A DNA stretch of 64,000 nt. It comes from Dryococelus australis. Taxonomy: Eukaryota > Arthropoda > Insecta > Phasmatodea > Phasmatidae. Where the stretch lies: positions 79,485,895 to 79,549,894 of the forward strand of contig CM056995.1 in assembly GCA_029891345.1 (NCBI GenBank). Reading direction: 5' to 3'. A model generated the notes under the pieces. The model worked only from the letters and a program-made list of their open reading frames with translations. It made no database searches and was not told where the DNA came from. Position 1 is the stretch's first letter. Each line of letters begins with the position of its first letter. A program made the position numbers and the translations under genes. Shown here piece by piece: positions 61,420 to 64,000 of the stretch.

Positions 61420-62716
61420 CATCCATTAAAAACTAATAACCATAGATGTTTGCGCTCTATTGGACTTTGGTGATTCTTTCACTTTTAACATAACAAATGA
61501 GGTTTCTTTGGCTTACTAGTACCACATTACAAATAGTTGTAGCCGATATTGATTTATTAAAATCAACTGTAAGTTTCAGATTAGTTCGATCTTTTACAAT
61601 AGCAGTTATTCTGTAAGAACAATCAATAACATACAATAGCCTTCTTCCAATAAATGACCCAGAGTTGAAGCGCAGCTCATTATTACGATAAGGGGTATCT
61701 AGTTTAGTCTTTGAATTTCTAAAATCAGTGTAAGCAATACATATCTTATGGAAAATTTTATCATCAATGTTAAAATTCCAATTATCTTAGGGAAACACTT
61801 CATTCCGTCCATTCTTAATAGAAATATTTTTGAAAAAACAAGCGTAAACATTGAACCATGTGTGAATTGGCCAGGATCTTCTTTTATATTTTGCTGAAAA
61901 CCAACAATGACAAAGTCTGGCATATCGAATTGGATTGAATTGAACTGATCTTTCATATCAAACTTAAATGAGTTTACATAAGTAGGTACTGGTATTTCAA
62001 GACATTGCCAATAATTAAAACCAATTGGAATTTTGGGGCGTTTGTATAATTTTTCTTTAATTTCGTCTCCATAAATAGGATCGTATTAAACAATTGGCCA
62101 CAGAATTTCCATTTTATCAATAACAATTTTTACCAGCATCTGGTCTATTATCTTCATTATCAGATCCATCTGCTTTCTTTGGGGATCTTCTGTAAAAAGA
62201 AGCATCATGATTAAAATTTCGAATGAATGTGATCGTGTACCTACCTTTCCAGAATATTTCATTACAATCTCTCATAAACCCAAACAAATATCTTAATGGA
62301 TAGGTTATTTCGTTATGCTTATCTTTCCTAACATATTTACCTAGTTCTATCCCCAACATTTGGAAGTATGCTGATTCTGATTCCGAACCTAACAATGTAT
62401 GCATCATTGTTTAAGTGATGTCAGGGTTGTCAATACTTTCGATTATACAACCATGTTTAGAGATCTCTATTTTTGAGAACTGGAATGGCAAGAAATTCTC
62501 ACAAAGATCAATAGTAGTTTTTTCATAATCTGAATTTGTATCTTTTTTAGTTACCTTATAGTGTTGGTATACATAAGCTTCATTCGGATGTGAAAATGCA
62601 TCATCAATAAGGATATCAAACTCAATGTGCTTGTTGTATTCATTAAAATTATTTTTTGTTTGGTCGTTTGGCGGAAACGACTGACTCTCATAACTTTCAA
62701 TTTTTTGTTGATCCAT
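61420..62716 (-). pseudogene. Polinton capsid-type gene, broken
   Basis: Minus-strand frames carry in order FDILIDDAFSHPNEAYVY, ITYPLRYLFGFMRDCNEIFW, and a C-terminal part with LLYVIDCSY and TICNVVLVSQRNLICYVKSE. This set of motifs recurs in a conserved Polinton-associated protein of arthropods that I take to be the jelly-roll major-capsid type; that structural assignment is inference. It lies tail-to-tail with the polymerase gene and next to the integrase. The gene is broken, with a few interruptions. Confidence 0.55.
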
Positions 62717-62737
62717 TTATTATATAGAAAAAAAATC

Positions 62738-63640
62738 TTAAACAACTACACTTTTCTTATCAACCCAAGAATTATGACTACTATCAAAACTTAACCATTT
62801 AATTAGCAGCTTATTTCCTTTTCTTCGCAAAACTTTTTCCACTAAGTAGTCTTTATCATATTTGGTCTTAAGCAGCTCTGGCTCATAAAAAATACCTTTA
62901 ATATGTTCATTTTTTAAATCTCTTATTCTATGTGTCGTGGGGTTTGTGTGCAATACTTCACACACCTCAAATACTTCAGTGGACCAATTTGGTGTATATC
63001 CTTTTTCAAAAGAATTTTTATTTTTACTTATACAAACTTTATCTCCTATTGCAAACTTTGGTTTAACCATTTTCTTTCTCCTCCATACATGTTGATTAGA
63101 ATAGAACTTTCATTCTTTGCACTTACATTGGTCGGTTTCATTCCGATTGTACTCTGAACAGTGTTATTGTATTCACTTATTAATTTTGGTAATATAGCCA
63201 CCCATTTATAGTTTCCCTGGATAGTAAATATCTTCCACATTTTCTTCTTCAATGTTCTATTAAATCTTTCTACAGAGCTAGCTTTCTTTTCACCGTATGT
63301 TGAATAGTGTGTTATGTTGTTATTGGTCATTAATGTCTTAAATGATTTATTGTAAAATTCTTTACCTTCATCTGTTTGTAAATGCATGGGTTTGCGATCA
63401 TTCAAAATAGTTTTAAATGCTAACATAACATTTTCACCAGTTTTATCTTTAATTGGTTTTGCCCATGCATATTTGGAAAAATCATCTATCACAGTTAACA
63501 TATATTTAAAAACTTCGTTAATTCTATGTTTACCTTTTAAAGATACAGAATTCATTTCGAATAAATCAGCTTGCCAAAGATCATCGATACCAAACGATAG
63601 AATAGTTCTTCTGGGGAAGTTCTTTCGCAATGGTTTATGA
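62738..63640 (-). pseudogene. Polinton integrase with C-terminal chromodomain
   Basis: Minus-strand frames show FPRRTILSFGIDDLWQADLF (first catalytic Asp region), LQTDEGKEFYN (second Asp) and HYSTYGEKKASSVERFNRTL (third, Glu) of the DDE integrase core, followed by VKPKFAIGDKVCISKNK and a chromodomain, YLVEKVLRRKGNKLLIKWLS. Order and length fit Polinton-type integrase. Little decay is apparent in the core. It inserts the element with a 6-bp target duplication in intact relatives. The window holds it entire or nearly so, as part of a broken element. Confidence 0.85.
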
Positions 63641-63644
63641 ATTT

Positions 63645-63810
63645 AATTTACAATATCGTTTTTTATACCCCCAACAGTGAATATCTAATTATTGGTAACA
63701 CAACATCTACAAACACATTTAATTCTTTATTGTTATTATTTGTAAGTTCATATGAACTTACTGTATTTTTCATACATTTGAGACAGTATACATTTAAGTA
63801 ATCATTGGTC
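63645..63810 (-). pseudogene. Small Cys-rich Polinton protein
   Basis: A short minus-strand frame starts MTNDYLNVYCLKCMKNTVSS near 63.81 kb, just upstream of the integrase. The YCxKCxxxT start is typical of small zinc-ribbon proteins found in Polintons and adenovirus-like relatives. The second Cys pair is not seen in this copy. Confidence 0.45.
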
Positions 63811-63828
63811 ATTTTATTTATTTATATA

Positions 63829-64000
63829 ATGAGACAACAAAAAATTGTAAACAATATAGAGAAGAATATAGAGAGAAGAAGACAGCTAATTGAAAAGTTT
63901 AAAACTACTAGAAATTTTGCCATGATGAATATTATCAAAATAAAAAACACGATCAAGAATTGATAGATGCAGTAGAAGATTTGGGACAAAAATTCGACAT
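63829..64000 (+). pseudogene. Start of a further plus-strand Polinton frame
   Basis: An ATG-led frame beginning MRQQKIVNNIEKNIERRRQL diverges from the minus-strand genes and runs toward the right edge. Highly charged and helical. Too little is inside the window to name it. Confidence 0.3.

Larger units (their letters stand above)
57230..64000. mobile_element. Polinton (Maverick), left part, broken; runs off the window
   Basis: Gene content and order fit a Polinton: a polymerase-type gene on the plus strand from about 57.6 to 61.3 kb, then capsid-type, chromodomain-integrase and small Cys-rich genes on the minus strand, then a plus-strand frame entering from about 63.83 kb. The left end probably lies in or just before the 39-bp tandem array; the right end is outside the window. 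The polymerase gene carries several breaks while the integrase frame is long, so the copy is defective but not ancient. Confidence 0.85.

Overview
The window looks like part of a large, repeat-rich arthropod genome, most likely an insect. The evidence is long introns with GT/AG borders, one conserved animal gene split over short exons, tRNA-derived SINEs, families of small inverted-repeat elements (MITEs), a Penelope-like element, hAT and mariner relics, and a Polinton (Maverick). No bacterial, viral-genome or organelle features were seen.

Host gene. The one clear gene lies on the minus strand and encodes the N-terminal part of a PHLDB/LL5-type protein (pleckstrin homology-like domain family B). 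Four consecutive coding exons were placed by eye with consistent phases: 26092-25948, 19837-19664, 17185-17063 and 7188-6383. The first three build an FHA domain very like that of vertebrate PHLDB1/2. The fourth is Ser/Pro-rich and ends in the start of a coiled coil. The rest of the gene, including the expected coiled coils and PH domain, should lie beyond the left edge. A CpG-rich exon-like block ending in a splice donor at 54003 joins in phase to the first coding exon and may be the true 5' exon. A decayed copy of that block sits at about 26.2-26.6 kb.

Layout. 1-6.3 kb: intron with a GC-richer unclassified block (about 2.05-5.6 kb). 6.4-7.2 kb: PHLDB exon. 7.8-9.33 kb: old Penelope-like element with a hammerhead-ribozyme-like motif. 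9.72-16.54 kb: a 6.8-kb element with no recognisable protein genes, terminal inverted repeats of about 0.8 kb, a 6-bp target duplication and an array of Pol III B-box-like motifs, best explained as non-autonomous and Polinton-like. 17-26.1 kb: three PHLDB exons among repeats. 26-54 kb: a repeat landscape with at least twelve copies of one MITE family, SINEs, two copies of a repeat packed with AGGTCA half-sites, a hAT relic, and a virus-type zinc-finger gene fragment at 43.8 kb. 55.5-57.2 kb: mariner-like and gag-like relics. 57.2 kb to the end: the left part of a broken Polinton with DNA polymerase B on the plus strand and capsid-type and chromodomain-integrase genes on the minus strand.

Overall this is one host gene whose introns and 5' flank have filled with elements of nearly every arthropod class. 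The most unusual signals are the B-box array, the hammerhead motif, the duplicated 5' exon block and the nuclear-receptor half-site arrays. All similarity statements come from reading and memory of families; no database search was run.
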